Shown piece after piece: positions 31,713-32,506 of a DNA stretch of 32,506 nucleotides. Under the pieces are notes generated by a model that was given only the letters and a program-made list of their open reading frames with translations, ran no database searches and was not told the origin of the DNA. The DNA is from Chlamydomonas sphaeroides (lineage: Eukaryota > Chlorophyta > Chlorophyceae > Chlamydomonadales > Chlamydomonadaceae): NCBI GenBank assembly GCA_001662425.1, contig BDDC01001040.1, positions 1 to 32,506 of the forward strand, read 5' to 3'. The number at the start of each line of letters is the position of its first letter. Position 1 is the first letter of the stretch. Made by a program: the position numbers and the translations under genes.

Positions 31713-32448
31713 TACTGATGCTGCTGACTGCGCTACGAGCAGGCAAGGCTATTGCTATTCCTGCAGTTGCTCATGTTGGTGCTTATGGGCGAGAGCGGCT
31801 TAGAGGAGAACCTAAGTCTCTTGCCGGGACGCACAAAGCCTGCGACAAAGCGGTTATAGCTTGCTGTTGTGCGACACTGTGTCAGCGAGCAAAGTTGGTG
31901 TGGGAAACGCATCAATGGCGGTAGCCAGTGCAGTCCTCGTCTGGAGTCACCAAACCCTACCCCTCATTCCCCCGAACCTCCCCAAAGCAGAGAGCATACT
32001 TTCGCGCAGTGACTTCGGTACACGGCGAACATGATGCTGCAGTCCCTCTACCCCCTCCGCCCCCCAAGCTGGCGGAGAAGTCAACTGCACATCTTGTCGT
32101 CATGCGATGCAACGTAGCCTCCAAAGGCTCAGTGGAAAGCCCCGGCGGCCCCGCACGCGGGGCCGAAAGACGCTGGCATATATATTATGGGTATCAATGT
32201 GGCGTATCGCTCTACTGCATACGGCTTGCGACCACCCACGCCCACGCCGATGCTCCACATCGCTGTGGAGCCGCAGCCGCAACGCAAACGCGGCTGTGAC
32301 ACATTACCGTTGCCAAATCCCTACAGCCCTAGCAAGGCCACCGTGGCCATCAGTACTACGCGGGCCACTCGTGCGCGCCATTTGTTGGCCAGCTCGGGCC
32401 TCTCCTTGCAGGTCCGTACACGTCTAGCCCGTGTACCTCCGGCGCAGG
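31713..32448. promoter_or_regulatory. upstream region of DUR3
   Basis: This stretch should contain the DUR3 promoter and 5' UTR. A TATATATTA run lies at about 32179-32187, but it is nearly 0.5 kb from the DUR3 ATG and could serve either strand. No recognised nitrogen-control site could be assigned by eye, and I see no convincing coding sequence. Confidence 0.35.
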
Positions 32449-32506
32449 CCCTGACGCCCGCCATCACGCTGCTGCTGTGCGCCGCCGCGGGGCTGGAGCG
32501 GCCGGG
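32449..32506 (+). CDS. possible partial exon at window edge
   Basis: After a plausible CAG acceptor at 32446-32448 the frame reads ALTPAITLLLCAAAGLERPG to the window end, with a hydrophobic segment that could be part of a membrane span. The piece is too short for family assignment and may be chance. Confidence 0.2.

Overview
The window is nuclear DNA of a volvocine green alga (the Chlamydomonas/Gonium/Volvox group). The grounds are very GC-rich sequence, genes broken by many short introns with GTGAGN or GTGCGN donors and CAG acceptors, plastid and secretory targeting peptides, a TGTAA polyadenylation-type motif, and a gene with a VARL (RegA-like, SAND-related) DNA-binding domain, a family known from volvocine algae. 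One assembly gap of N lies at 12766-13213. I cannot name the species or say whether it is unicellular or colonial.

Layout, left to right. (1) 1-1496: 5' coding exon and long first intron of a short-chain dehydrogenase gene on the minus strand, running out of the window. (2) 2274-6422, plus: an 11-exon arginine deiminase gene, rebuilt as 454 residues. (3) 6423-8291: gene-poor spacer with a 320-bp tandem duplication and three perfect stem-loops. (4) 8292-14901, plus: a 14-exon gene for the plastid biotin carboxylase subunit of acetyl-CoA carboxylase, 510 residues; the gap falls in its intron 10. (5) 16933-19098, minus: a 3-exon VARL transcription factor gene, convergent with the biotin carboxylase gene. 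(6) 19099-20870: spacer with a diverged repeat pair. (7) 20871-23510, minus: a 2-exon secretory-pathway sulfotransferase-like gene. (8) 23998-31712, minus: a 20-exon DUR3-type urea/Na+ symporter gene, 811 residues. (9) 31713-32506: its upstream region and a possible first sight of another gene.

The reading frames join without a break across all exon junctions I propose for the arginine deiminase, biotin carboxylase, sulfotransferase and DUR3 genes, and the products match their families at known motifs. Two products handle organic nitrogen (arginine deiminase releases ammonium from arginine; DUR3 imports urea), but nothing in the sequence shows they are co-regulated. The main unusual signals are an apparently high share of GC-AG introns (4 of about 45), a 16-nt microexon in DUR3, a minisatellite touching a DUR3 splice donor, a partial exon copy beside the gap, and the VARL gene itself.
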